From assembly GCA_963785115.1 (NCBI GenBank), contig CAWATY010000006.1:620001-684000 (forward strand): 64,000 bases of DNA, written 5' to 3'. A program made the position numbers and the translations under genes. This document shows positions 23,894-32,053 of the stretch, piece after piece (the stretch's first letter is position 1; each line of letters opens with the position of its first letter). The stretch is from JACCWP01 sp963785115 (GTDB lineage Bacteria; Actinomycetota; Actinomycetes; Propionibacteriales; Nocardioidaceae). Below the pieces are notes generated by a model that saw only the letters and a list, made by a program, of their open reading frames with translations, was not told where the DNA came from and made no database searches.

Positions 23894-25756
23894 GTGGACC
23901 TCGCTCTCGACACCGTGCTCCTCGCCGCGGTGGTCGTGGCCTTCACCGTCGCCGCTGCGCGGTTCGCGCTGTCGGCACCGCTGCTGCTCGTCGTGGTCGG
24001 CTTCGCCGTCTCGTACGTTCCCGGCGTCCTCGACATCGAGCTCGACCCCGAGGTGGTGCTGGTCGGGTTCCTCCCCCCGTTGCTGTACTCCGCCGCGATC
24101 CGGACCTCGCTGGTCGACTTCCGCCGCAACCGGCGGCCGATCGCCCTGCTGTCGGTCGGCCTCGTCATCTTCAGCACGCTGGGGATCGGGCTGCTGACCT
24201 GGTGGCTGACTCCCGTCGAACCGGCCGCAGCCTTCGCGCTGGGTGCCGTCGTGGCACCACCGGACGCGGTCGCCGCGACCTCGGTGGCGCGCCGGGTCGG
24301 CATGCCGCGCCGCATGGTCTCGATCCTGGAGGGCGAGAGTCTGGTCAACGACGCGACTGCCCTGGTCTGCCTGCGGGTCGCCCTCGCGGCGGGTGCCGGG
24401 TCGGTGACGGCGCTGGAGATCGCCTGGCAGTTCGTGCTGGCCGCGGGAGGCGGTCTGGTGGTCGGCGTGGTCGTCGGCGTGCTGGTCTGCAAGATCCGCA
24501 AGCGCATCGACGACCCGGTGACCGACAGCGTGATGTCCCTGTTGACGCCGTGGCTGGCGTACCTGCCGGCCGAGGAGGCGCACGCGTCGGGCGTGCTGGC
24601 GGTCGTCGTCGCCGGCCTGCTGATCGGCCACAAGTCGCCGATCGTGCAGGACGGCAGGTCGCGGATCTTCGAGCGCACCGTGTGGGCGGCGGTGCAGCTG
24701 CTGCTGGAGGGCGCCGTCTTCCTGCTGATCGGCCTGCAGCTGCGCACCATCCTCGACGGCGTCCAGGACAGCAGCCTGAGCGGCATCGAGGTCGCCGGCG
24801 TGTGCGCAGCGGTGCTGGTCGCGGTGGTCGTGCTGCGCATCGTCTGGGTGTTCCCGGCGACGTACGTTCCGCGGCTGATCCCCCGGATCCGCGCGGCCGA
24901 AGCGTTCCCGCCCTGGCAGATCCCGATGCTGGTGTCCTGGGCGGGCATGCGCGGCGTGGTGACGCTGGCCGCCGTCTTCCTGCTGCCCGAGGACACGCCG
25001 GAGCGCGAGCTGCTGGTCGTCATCGCGTTCGTGGTCACCGCGGGCACGCTGCTCATCCAGGGCACCACCCTGGCGGCGATGATGCGGGTGCTCGGCCTGT
25101 CCGGACCCGACCCGGCCGAGGACCACCTGCAGGAGGCGAGCGTCCTTCAGCGCGCCTCGACCGTGGGGCTCGCCGCGCTGGACGAGTCGCTCACCGGCGA
25201 TGAGCCGGAGGATGTCGTGGAACGACTGCGCCGCCGCACGCTGGAGCGGGCCGAGTCGGCCTGGGAGCGGCTGGGCAACAACACCGAGCCGCCCAGCCGG
25301 GTCTACGCCCGGCTGCGCACGGCGATGCTCGCCGCGGAGCGCGAGGAGGTCGTCCGGATCCGCGACATGGGCGTCGTCGACCACGACGTGCTGCGCGATG
25401 TCATGTCCGTGCTGGACATCGAGGAGAGCCTGCTGGCCCGGATCGAGGGCCAGGACTCCGCCGAGCGGGAGCGCGAGCTGCTCGCCCCGCCTGCGACCGC
25501 CGGGTGCGAGCACCTGCACACCGCCGACGCGTCGACGCTGCCGCGCACTCCCGAGGGCTGCGAGGAGTGCTTGCGCGAGGGGATGCAGTGGGTGCACCTG
25601 CGGCTGTGCCTCAGCTGCGGGCACGTGGGCTGCTGCGACTCCTCCGTCGGCCGGCACGCCGAGGCGCACTTCGGTGAGTGCGAGCACCCGGTCATCCGCA
25701 GCTTCGAGACCGGCGAGGCGTGGCGCTGGTGCTTCGTCGACGAGGTGCTCGGCTGA
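23894..25756 (+). CDS. Na+/H+ antiporter with C-terminal UBP-type zinc finger
   Basis: A 620-residue protein. Residues about 1-400 form a CPA1-type cation/proton antiporter with about 12 membrane segments. Family landmarks are PDAVAATSVARRVGMP (the acidic transport site), LEGESLVNDATALV and MRGVVTLAAVFLLP. Residues about 420-530 are a soluble helical region. Residues about 540-620 carry a Cys/His-rich UBP zinc finger (C-E-H, C-x-x-C, C-x-x-C-G-H-x-x-C, and H-x-x-x-x-H spacing through CLSCGHVGCCDSSVGRHAEA). Such fingers bind ubiquitin C-termini in eukaryotes. Its bacterial partner is unknown. The GTG at 23894 gives a normal N-terminal helix. Confidence 0.88.
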   Translation: MDLALDTVLLAAVVVAFTVAAARFALSAPLLLVVVGFAVSYVPGVLDIELDPEVVLVGFLPPLLYSAAIRTSLVDFRRNRRPIALLSVGLVIFSTLGIGLLTWWLTPVEPAAAFALGAVVAPPDAVAATSVARRVGMPRRMVSILEGESLVNDATALVCLRVALAAGAGSVTALEIAWQFVLAAGGGLVVGVVVGVLVCKIRKRIDDPVTDSVMSLLTPWLAYLPAEEAHASGVLAVVVAGLLIGHKSPIVQDGRSRIFERTVWAAVQLLLEGAVFLLIGLQLRTILDGVQDSSLSGIEVAGVCAAVLVAVVVLRIVWVFPATYVPRLIPRIRAAEAFPPWQIPMLVSWAGMRGVVTLAAVFLLPEDTPERELLVVIAFVVTAGTLLIQGTTLAAMMRVLGLSGPDPAEDHLQEASVLQRASTVGLAALDESLTGDEPEDVVERLRRRTLERAESAWERLGNNTEPPSRVYARLRTAMLAAEREEVVRIRDMGVVDHDVLRDVMSVLDIEESLLARIEGQDSAERERELLAPPATAGCEHLHTADASTLPRTPEGCEECLREGMQWVHLRLCLSCGHVGCCDSSVGRHAEAHFGECEHPVIRSFETGEAWRWCFVDEVLG

Positions 25757-25771
25757 GGCTGCGCTGCAGCC

Positions 25772-26354
25772 TCACTCGCCGGTGATGCCGTCGACCATCT
25801 CCCGGGCGATGTCGAGGTGCCCCACGTGGCGGGCGTACTCCTGGAGCAGGTGGAAGAGGATCCGGATGAGGCTGGGCGCCTCGGCTGCGGTGGCGAAGCG
25901 CCCGCCGACGGCCGCTCGCTCGTCGAGGGCGGCTGCGGCCACCAGCGAGCGCGAGCGGGCCACCTCGACGGCGTACGTCTCGAAGACCTGTGCGGTGGTG
26001 ACGTCGTCGGGCACCGACCACTCGGCCGTGTCGCCGCCGGGCGGGTACGCGACGACGTCTTCGGCGGCGAGCCCCCACTGCAGCCAGCGCCGCTCCACCC
26101 AGCCGAGGTGCTGGACCAGTCCCAAGCGGCGCCCAGCCCATCGGCTCGAGCGGCGTGCGCAGCTGGGTGTCGGTCAGTCCGTCGAGCTTGCGCAGCAGCG
26201 CCTCCCGGTACCAGTCGAGGTAGCCCACCAGGAGTCGGCGCGGGTCGGACACGTCGACGCCCGGCCCGTCGAGTGGTGGTGACTGCGGGGACTCCACCTC
26301 CACCCCACGTGTGCTCTCGTCGGTGGTCGCGTCCGGTTCCTGGGTCGGGTCCAC
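25772..26354 (-). pseudogene. DinB-family protein, single frameshift
   Basis: The start at 26354 leads into an N-terminal linker and LVGYLDWYREALLRKLDGLTD. The frame is lost after LEPMGWAPLG and resumes in another frame with GLVQHLGWVERRWLQWGLA. Removing one base from the CCC run at 26121-26123 joins them into the standard DinB sequence. The C-terminal part holds the second metal-site region, YARHVGHLDIAREMVDG. Intact, this would be an about 193-residue four-helix-bundle metalloprotein, possibly thiol-dependent like other actinobacterial DinB proteins. A base-calling insertion is as likely as real inactivation. Confidence 0.8.
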
Positions 26355-26363
26355 GGTCGGAAC

Positions 26364-27482
26364 CTAGCCCGAGGCGGGGACCGGCACCGACACCACGAAC
26401 CGCTTGCCCGGGTACTCGGTCTGCGTCCAGAGCCGGTTGGTGTGCGGGTCGTGGGAGAGGTCCTCGGGTCCGATGGGTAGGGCACCCGCGTGCCGGTGCC
26501 AGCCGCCGCCGGCACCTGCACCGGCACCTGCACTGGCACCTGTACTGGCACCTGTACTGGCACCTGTACTGGCACCGTCGCCGCGGCGGGTCCACAGGTG
26601 CCCGCGCAGGTGTCCGCCGTGGCTGGCCGACACCAGGTACGTCCCGCGCACCCGGCAGGCGCCCTGCATGCTCGGGATGTCGGTGGTGAGGACCTCCGCG
26701 GCCTCCAGGCGGGTGCCGTCGAGCCGGCCGGCGGGCAGCGGGAAGCGCGCCAACCGGGCCCCCGGGCGCTTGGAGTACTCCCCGGCCACCAGCGACGGGC
26801 CGTCGGTCGCCGTGCGGTCGACCGAGCAGAACGACCAGCGCAACGGCTCCGTGCCTTCGTCCGCGCTGGCCAGCAACCTGCCGGACTGCGGGAGCACGAA
26901 GCGGCAGCCGTGGGTGTCGGGGGTGCCGACCGCGACGCGGACCACGTCGGCCAGGTCGAAGACCCGCAGCCCGCCGCGGGTGTCGGCCACCAGCAGTCGG
27001 TCGTCGTACCAGACCAGGCCGCCGGCGTGCACCCGGACCTGTTCGTGCCGGACGCTCTTGGACACCGGGTCGCGGCCCGCCTCGACCAGAAGCACGTGCT
27101 CGTACGCGGGCCGCTCGGGCGGTTCCGCCGTGGTGCCCAGGTCGACGACACTCACCCGGGCGGCCCTGTCGTTGCGGTCTCCGTCGCGGCGGTACCACGC
27201 GGCCAGCAGCACCCGGTGCGTGTCGACCAGCGGCGCCGCGCCGTTGTCGGCGCTGGTGGTGACGCCCTGCGGCCACCAGTGGTGCGTCCGGCTGTCGTGG
27301 CCGTCCCAGCCGAAGCCGCGGGCGCGCTCGACGCCGCGCAGCCGGGCCGCGCGTCCACGGTGCGACAGGTCGGCGAGGACCCCGTCGATGCCTACCCGTT
27401 CACCCAGCCGGTCGGCCAGCGACCACGCGCCCTGCTGGTCGAGCTCTGCGGTGAGGACCAGAGCCGCCGGCTGCCCGCTCAC
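26364..27482 (-). CDS. Hypothetical protein with beta-propeller-like repeats
   Basis: A 372-residue protein of unknown function. Repeated patterns such as GLVWYDDRLLVADTRGGLRVFDL and GTYLVSASHGGHLRGHLW suggest propeller blades reading a display/label-like structure, but I cannot assign a family. No clear signal peptide or membrane helix is visible. Near residue 300 lies a low-complexity S-T-G-A repeat encoded by 12-bp tandem copies. The GTG at 27480-27482 overlaps the stop of the pterin dehydratase gene (GTGA), so the two are translationally coupled. The stretch upstream of this GTG in the same frame is only an antisense/shadow reading of the dehydratase gene. Confidence 0.6.
   Translation of the reverse strand: MSGQPAALVLTAELDQQGAWSLADRLGERVGIDGVLADLSHRGRAARLRGVERARGFGWDGHDSRTHHWWPQGVTTSADNGAAPLVDTHRVLLAAWYRRDGDRNDRAARVSVVDLGTTAEPPERPAYEHVLLVEAGRDPVSKSVRHEQVRVHAGGLVWYDDRLLVADTRGGLRVFDLADVVRVAVGTPDTHGCRFVLPQSGRLLASADEGTEPLRWSFCSVDRTATDGPSLVAGEYSKRPGARLARFPLPAGRLDGTRLEAAEVLTTDIPSMQGACRVRGTYLVSASHGGHLRGHLWTRRGDGASTGASTGASTGASAGAGAGAGGGWHRHAGALPIGPEDLSHDPHTNRLWTQTEYPGKRFVVSVPVPASG
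26511..26576. repeat. 12-bp tandem repeat, 5.5 copies
   Basis: GGCACCTGTACT and close variants (GGCACCTGCACC, GGCACCTGCACT) are repeated in tandem at 26511-26576. The three central copies are identical. The unit is a multiple of three, so changes in copy number would lengthen or shorten the S-T-G-A tract in the overlapping minus-strand protein without breaking the frame. Confidence 0.9.
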
Positions 27483-27781
27483 CCCGTGGGTGTCAGCCGG
27501 TCGACGAGCTCGTCGATCACCGAGGCCAGCGCGACGTCGTCGGCGGTGATGCCGCCGGCAGAGTGGCTGACGCAGCGGAACGTCACGGTCGTCCAGCGGA
27601 TGTCGATGTCGGGGTGGTGGTCCCGGTCCTCGGCCTCCCGGGCCACCTGGACGACCAGGTTGATGCCGTCCAGGAAGCTGGGTGCCTGCACCGATCGCTG
27701 CAGGGTCCCCTCCTCGACCGACCAGTGCGGATGGTCCGCCATCGCCTCGTGCAGTGCCTTGTCGTCGAGCAGCTCGGCCAT
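27479..27781 (-). CDS. 4a-hydroxytetrahydrobiopterin (pterin-4a-carbinolamine) dehydratase
   Basis: A 100-residue PCD/DCoH family protein. The active-site motif EDRDHHPDIDIRWTTVTF and the following H-S-A-G-G-I-T-A-D-D match the family pattern (E-x3-H-H-P-x5-W ... H ... D). The enzyme dehydrates 4a-hydroxytetrahydropterin to the quinonoid dihydropterin, normally recycling the cofactor of aromatic amino acid hydroxylases. No hydroxylase is encoded nearby. The length is standard. It is coupled to the following unknown gene by a GTGA overlap. Confidence 0.93.
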   Translation of the reverse strand: MAELLDDKALHEAMADHPHWSVEEGTLQRSVQAPSFLDGINLVVQVAREAEDRDHHPDIDIRWTTVTFRCVSHSAGGITADDVALASVIDELVDRLTPTG

Positions 27782-27839
27782 GGGTCGAACGTACCGTCGC
27801 CGTCGGCGCCGTGCCCACGGTCGGTGCGTGCTGGTCCGG

Positions 27840-28727
27840 TCAGCAGCCGTGCGAGACCTGGTTGCAGCCGAACGGCAGCTCGCCGCCCGACGGCATCAGC
27901 GGCAGCTCCAGCGTCTGGGGACCGGCCTGGCCGTCGAGGCGGACCTCGACCGACGCCTGCGGGTCCTGCGACCAAGGCTGGTCGGACAGGTACTGCATGA
28001 CCCAGAAGCCGTCCTGCACGACCGCCTGCTCCTGGTGGCCGTCCGGGAACACGTACGTGACCGAGTCGACGCCCTGGGGCAGGACCCCGCCCGCCCAGGT
28101 GTGGTCCCCCGCGCCGGCCTGGACGTTGCTCGCGACGCCGTTCGCGAAGTCGAAGTCGCGGGGCGCTGGAACGGCCGTGGGCTGGACGGCGACCGGGTGG
28201 GAGACCGCCAGGTCAGGGGCGACGTTGCACGCCACCGCCTGGTCTCCACCGACCATGGCGACCGTCGTGCCGCCCGGGGTGGCGCTCCACGCCACGCCCT
28301 CGAGGCCGCCGGAGGCGGCGTCGCCGCGGACGACACCGGCCGCCTGGACGGCGTTGGCGCAGCGTTGGTACGCCTCGTCCTCGGGCACCTGCCAGTCGTC
28401 GGTCGTCGGCGCTCGGGTGGTCGTCGCCAGCGAGGGCGTGGTCGAATCCGCCGGGGTGGTGGTCTCCGGCGGCGAGGTCGTCACCGCGGTGGTCCCGGAC
28501 CCGGCGGGCTGGCCCTTGTCGCCGGATCCACCGGCCCCCGCCAATGCGTACGTTCCGCCGGCCACCAGGACGACGACTGCAACGGTCACGAGCCCTGGGA
28601 TCACCCAGCGGCGGTGGGTGCTGAGCATGGTTCCCCCCTGGTCGGATGCTGCGCTGACGAGCTGACGGACGCGCGTACCCAGGTGCTCCGGAACCCGCCT
28701 GCGGGGCGGGGGCATGAGGTCGTTCAC
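27840..28727 (-). CDS. Single-pass membrane protein, probable sigma partner
   Basis: A 295-residue protein with a cytoplasmic N-terminus of about 40 residues, one membrane helix (about 41-63), a Ser/Thr/Pro-rich linker (about 70-110), and a secreted domain of about 180 residues ending GCNQVSHGC with likely disulfides. Its start overlaps the sigma factor stop by four bases (ATGA), the arrangement of sigma/anti-sigma pairs. No zinc-binding anti-sigma motif (HxxxCxxC) is visible in the short N-terminus, so if it acts as an anti-sigma it is atypical. The outer domain is not a family I recognise. It could alternatively be an output target of the sigma factor. Confidence 0.6.
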   Translation of the reverse strand: MNDLMPPPRRRVPEHLGTRVRQLVSAASDQGGTMLSTHRRWVIPGLVTVAVVVLVAGGTYALAGAGGSGDKGQPAGSGTTAVTTSPPETTTPADSTTPSLATTTRAPTTDDWQVPEDEAYQRCANAVQAAGVVRGDAASGGLEGVAWSATPGGTTVAMVGGDQAVACNVAPDLAVSHPVAVQPTAVPAPRDFDFANGVASNVQAGAGDHTWAGGVLPQGVDSVTYVFPDGHQEQAVVQDGFWVMQYLSDQPWSQDPQASVEVRLDGQAGPQTLELPLMPSGGELPFGCNQVSHGC

Positions 28728-29323
28728 GGCAGCTCCTGGATGTGCGGCGTGGCGAGTGCGCTGGACAGCCGCCCGCGGGCACGGGACAGGCGGGACCGCA
28801 CGGTGCCGACGGGAATGCCGAGCGCGGCGGCCGCTGCGGCGTAGTCGAGCCCTTCCCAGGCGATCAGCGCGACGACGTCGCGCTCGCCGGTCGAGAGGTG
28901 GCGGATCTCGCGGAGGACGTGCGCCATCCGGCGCTCGTCATCGACCTGCCCGGACACGTCGTCGGCATGGTCCGGCTCGCGGTCGAGCGCCGGCAGCCGG
29001 GCCGTCGCCCGCCGGTACCGCGCGGCCGAGCGCCTGTGGTTGCGGCAGACGTTGGTGGCGATGCCGTAGAGCCACGGCAGCACCGTGGACCCGCCGGCGT
29101 CCTCGTGCTGCACGACCCGTGCCCTGCTCCGCCAGGCCTCCAGGAACACGACCGAGGTGAGGTCCTCTGCCGTGTCCCAGGACGCGCATCGGCGGAAGCA
29201 GTAGTTGTAGATCGCCGTGCCGTGCTGGGCGAAGAGCCGCTCGAAGGCGTCAGGGTCGCCGGCGCGCACGGCGTCGCCGAGATCAGCGTCGCCGTGCGTT
29301 CCCCCGCCGGGCCCTGCCGCCAT
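28724..29323 (-). CDS. ECF-type RNA polymerase sigma factor
   Basis: A 199-residue ECF sigma factor. Region 2 is FERLFAQHGTAIYNYCFRRCASWDTAEDLTSVVFLEAW (about residues 28-65; core-binding and -10 recognition), then a linker with WLYGIATNVCRNHRR. Region 4 is HLSTGERDVVALIAWEGLDYAAAAAALGIPVGTVRSRLSRARG (about 142-185; -35 recognition helix-turn-helix). The gene overlaps the membrane protein gene by 4 bp, and a candidate autoregulatory promoter lies upstream. Targets and signal are unknown. The family assignment is firm. Confidence 0.92.
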   Translation of the reverse strand: MAAGPGGGTHGDADLGDAVRAGDPDAFERLFAQHGTAIYNYCFRRCASWDTAEDLTSVVFLEAWRSRARVVQHEDAGGSTVLPWLYGIATNVCRNHRRSAARYRRATARLPALDREPDHADDVSGQVDDERRMAHVLREIRHLSTGERDVVALIAWEGLDYAAAAAALGIPVGTVRSRLSRARGRLSSALATPHIQELP

Positions 29324-29352
29324 CGCGGCTCCCCTCGTCTGCGTACACCCTG

Positions 29353-29381
29353 TCTATGTCCGCAGCGAGGGAGAAGTTCCC
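29353..29381 (-). promoter_or_regulatory. Candidate ECF promoter before the sigma gene
   Basis: On the minus strand GGGAAC (29376-29381) is followed after 17 bp by CATAGA (29353-29358). GGGAAC is the common -35 of actinobacterial ECF promoters. The -10 lacks the usual CGT core, so this is tentative. It lies about 30 bp from the sigma gene start at 29323 and would make it autoregulated. Confidence 0.35.
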
Positions 29382-29407
29382 GCTTTCCGTGGCGGGCCCC
29401 ACGAATG

Positions 29408-29447
29408 TCGTGACATTGCGGTGGCTCCGGCAACCCGGATGTCACGA
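29408..29447. terminator. Inverted repeat downstream of sdhB
   Basis: TCGTGACAT (29408-29416) and ATGTCACGA (29439-29447) form a perfect 9-bp inverted repeat with a 22-base loop, beginning 25 bp after the sdhB stop on the minus strand. It could end the sdh transcript before the sigma operon. The sequence ATGTC-GT-GACAT inside the left arm is also a short palindrome, so a protein-binding role is possible. Confidence 0.35.
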
Positions 29448-29471
29448 GATCGGTCCGTGGCCGGCCGCCCG

Positions 29472-30239
29472 CTAGAGCTCGGTGCGGGAGTCGGTACGCC
29501 GGCCGATCTTGCTGCCCAACCACACCAGCGGGTCGAACTTCTTGTCGACCACACGCTCCTTCATCGGGATGATCGCGTTGTCGGTGATGTGGATCCCCTC
29601 GGGGCACACCTCCGTGCAGCACTTGGTGATGTTGCACATCCCGATGCCGGCCGCGTCCTGAGCCAGCTTGCGCCGGTCGTTGGTGTCCAGCGGGTGCATG
29701 TCCAGCTCGGCGTAGCGCAGGAAGAACCGCGGCCCCGCGAAGGCGGGCTTGTTCTCCTCGTGGTCACGGATGACGTGGCAGGTGTCCTGGCACAAGAAGC
29801 ACTCGATGCACTTGCGGAACTCCTGGCCGCGCTCCACGTCGACCTGCATCATCCGGCGCTTGCCGTCGGCGTCGGGCGGCGTGGGCGCGAACGCCGGCAG
29901 CTCACGGGCCTTCTCGTAGTTGTACGAGACGTCGGTGACGAGGTCCCGGATCACCGGGAACGCCCGCAGCGGAGTGACCGTGATGGTCTCGGTCTCGGCG
30001 AAGTCCGACAGCCGGGTCATGCACAGCAGCCGCGGCCGGCCGTTGACCTCGGCGGAGCACGACCCGCACTTGCCGGCCTTGCAGTTCCAGCGCACCGCGA
30101 GGTCTCCGGCCTGGGTGGCCTGCACCCGGTGGATCGCGTCCAGGACGACCTCGCCCTCGGACACCTCCACGGTGAAGTCCACCAGGTCGCCGCCCTCGGC
30201 GTCACCGCGCCAGAGCCGCATCGACAGGTCGTAGCCCAC
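29472..30239 (-). CDS. sdhB: Succinate dehydrogenase iron-sulfur subunit
   Basis: A 255-residue subunit. The N-terminal [2Fe-2S] ligands are in CKAGKCGSCSAEVNGRPRLLC (split at 20; residues about 58-78). The C-terminal ferredoxin domain has CIECFLCQDTC and CNITKCCTEVCPEG for the [4Fe-4S] and [3Fe-4S] clusters. It transfers electrons from the flavoprotein to the membrane anchor. It is the last gene of the sdhCAB operon, two bases after sdhA. The type matches the mycobacterial Sdh1 complex (anchor-flavoprotein-FeS order). Confidence 0.95.
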   Translation of the reverse strand: MGYDLSMRLWRGDAEGGDLVDFTVEVSEGEVVLDAIHRVQATQAGDLAVRWNCKAGKCGSCSAEVNGRPRLLCMTRLSDFAETETITVTPLRAFPVIRDLVTDVSYNYEKARELPAFAPTPPDADGKRRMMQVDVERGQEFRKCIECFLCQDTCHVIRDHEENKPAFAGPRFFLRYAELDMHPLDTNDRRKLAQDAAGIGMCNITKCCTEVCPEGIHITDNAIIPMKERVVDKKFDPLVWLGSKIGRRTDSRTEL

Positions 30240-30241
30240 TG

Positions 30242-32053
30242 TCAGTTCCCTTCGAAGAGCTCGTGGAGGTCATCGGGCATCTGAGGCAGCGGCTGTCGCT
30301 TCAGCTCGGCGTGGCCGTCGGCACCCATGCTCAGGATCAGGTTGACGTCGCCCCACGATTCGTCGGTCGAGGGGAAGTCGTCCCGGGTGTGACCGCCACG
30401 CGACTCGGTGCGCTCCCGGGCGGCCAGTGCGATGCACTCGGCGACCAGCAGCATGTTGTTGAGGTCCAGCGCGAGGTGCCATCCGGGGTTGTACTCCCGG
30501 GCACCGCCGACCTTGAGCCGGCTCGCGCGGTCTTCGAGGCCGCGCAGCATCTCGTGCGCCTCGGCGAGCTCCTCGTCGGTGCGGATGATGCCGACCAGCT
30601 TGTGCATCTGCTCCTGCAGATGCTTCTGCAGCGTGTACGCGTTCTCGCCGCCGCCCTTGATCTCGAACGGCGCCAGTGCCTCGGTCTCGGCCGCCGCCAC
30701 GTCGGTCTCGTGCACCTCCGGACGCCCCTGCTCGGCCTTGGTGGCGTACTCGGCCGCGTGCTCGCCGGCCCGGCGACCGAACACCAGCAGGTCGGACAGG
30801 CTGTTGCCACCGAGCCGGTTGGCACCGTGCATGCCGCCGGCGACCTCGCCCGCGGCGTAGAGGCCGGGAACGATCGACGCGCCGGTGTCCGGGTCGACCT
30901 CCACACCGCCCATCACGTAGTGACAGGTGGGGCCGATCTCCATGGCCTCGGCGGTGATGTCGACGTCGGCGAGCTCCTTGAACTGGTGGTACATGCTCGG
31001 CAGCCTGCGCTTGATGTAGTCGGCGTCACGACGCGACGCGATGTCGAGGAAGATGCCGCCGTGCGGTGAGCCACGACCCGCCTTGATCTCGGAGTTGATC
31101 GCCCGGGCGACCTCGTCGCGCGGCAGCAGCTCGGGCGGGCGCCGGTTGTTCTTCTTGTCCGTGTACCAGCGGTCGCCCTCCTCCTCGGAGTCGGCCGTCT
31201 CGGACTTGAAGAAGTCCGGGATGTAGTCGAACATGAATCGCTTGCCCTCGGAGTTGCGCAGCACGCCGCCGTCGCCGCGCACCGACTCGGTGACGAGGAT
31301 CCCGCGCACGCTGGGCGGCCACACCATCCCGGTCGGGTGGAACTGGACGAACTCCATGTTGACCAACGTCGCCCCGGCCCGCAGCGCCATCGCGTGGCCG
31401 TCGCCGGTGTACTCCCAGGAGTTCGAGGTCACCTCGAACGACTTGCCGATCCCGCCGGTCCCGAGCACGACCGCGGGCGCCTCGAACACCAGGAACTTCC
31501 CGGTCTCGCGCCAGTAGGCGAACGCCCCCGAGACCCGGTCGCCGTCTTTCAGCAGCTCGGTGACCGTGCACTCCATGAAGACGTCGATGCCGAGCGCGAC
31601 GGCGCGCTGCTGCAGGGTGCGGATCATCTCCAGCCCGGTGCGGTCGCCGACGTGGGCGAGCCGTGCGTAGCGGTGGCCGCCGAAGTCGCGCTGGCTGATC
31701 AGTCCCTCGTCGGTGCGGTCGAACAGCGCCCCCCACTCCTCCAGCTCGAGGACGCGGTCGGGGGCCTCCTGGGCGTGCAGCTGCGCCATCCGCCAGTGGT
31801 TGAGCATCTTGCCGCCGCGCATGGTGTCGCGGAAGTGCACCTGCCAGCTGTCGTCGGGCCACACGTTGCCCATGGCGGCGGCGATGCCACCCTCCGCCAT
31901 CACGGTGTGCGCCTTGCCCAGCAGCGACTTGCACACGATCGCGACCCGCGCGCCCGCGTCGTGCGCGGCGATCGCGGCCCGCAGGCCAGCACCACCCGCG
32001 CCGATGACGACGACGTCGTAGCGGTGGGTCTCGTAGTCCTCGGGGGTGCTCAT
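30242..32053 (-). CDS. sdhA: Succinate dehydrogenase flavoprotein subunit
   Basis: A 603-residue subunit with the FAD dinucleotide motif VVVIGAGGAGLRAAIAAHDAG (about residues 13-33). The flavin/substrate segments HTVMAEGGIAAAMGN and FVQFHPTGMVWP follow, with GGVEVDPDTGASIVPGLYAAG (split) and HGANRLGGNSLSDLLVFGRRAG in the C-terminal half. It oxidises succinate to fumarate in the TCA cycle and respiratory chain, or the reverse under low oxygen. The start directly follows the anchor stop with no gap. The length is normal for the short actinobacterial Sdh1 form. Confidence 0.95.
   Translation of the reverse strand: MSTPEDYETHRYDVVVIGAGGAGLRAAIAAHDAGARVAIVCKSLLGKAHTVMAEGGIAAAMGNVWPDDSWQVHFRDTMRGGKMLNHWRMAQLHAQEAPDRVLELEEWGALFDRTDEGLISQRDFGGHRYARLAHVGDRTGLEMIRTLQQRAVALGIDVFMECTVTELLKDGDRVSGAFAYWRETGKFLVFEAPAVVLGTGGIGKSFEVTSNSWEYTGDGHAMALRAGATLVNMEFVQFHPTGMVWPPSVRGILVTESVRGDGGVLRNSEGKRFMFDYIPDFFKSETADSEEEGDRWYTDKKNNRRPPELLPRDEVARAINSEIKAGRGSPHGGIFLDIASRRDADYIKRRLPSMYHQFKELADVDITAEAMEIGPTCHYVMGGVEVDPDTGASIVPGLYAAGEVAGGMHGANRLGGNSLSDLLVFGRRAGEHAAEYATKAEQGRPEVHETDVAAAETEALAPFEIKGGGENAYTLQKHLQEQMHKLVGIIRTDEELAEAHEMLRGLEDRASRLKVGGAREYNPGWHLALDLNNMLLVAECIALAARERTESRGGHTRDDFPSTDESWGDVNLILSMGADGHAELKRQPLPQMPDDLHELFEGN

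Noticed and set aside
26511..26576. CRISPR-like array
   Set aside because: The 12-bp units are contiguous with no spacers and lie inside a coding frame, so this is a tandem repeat.
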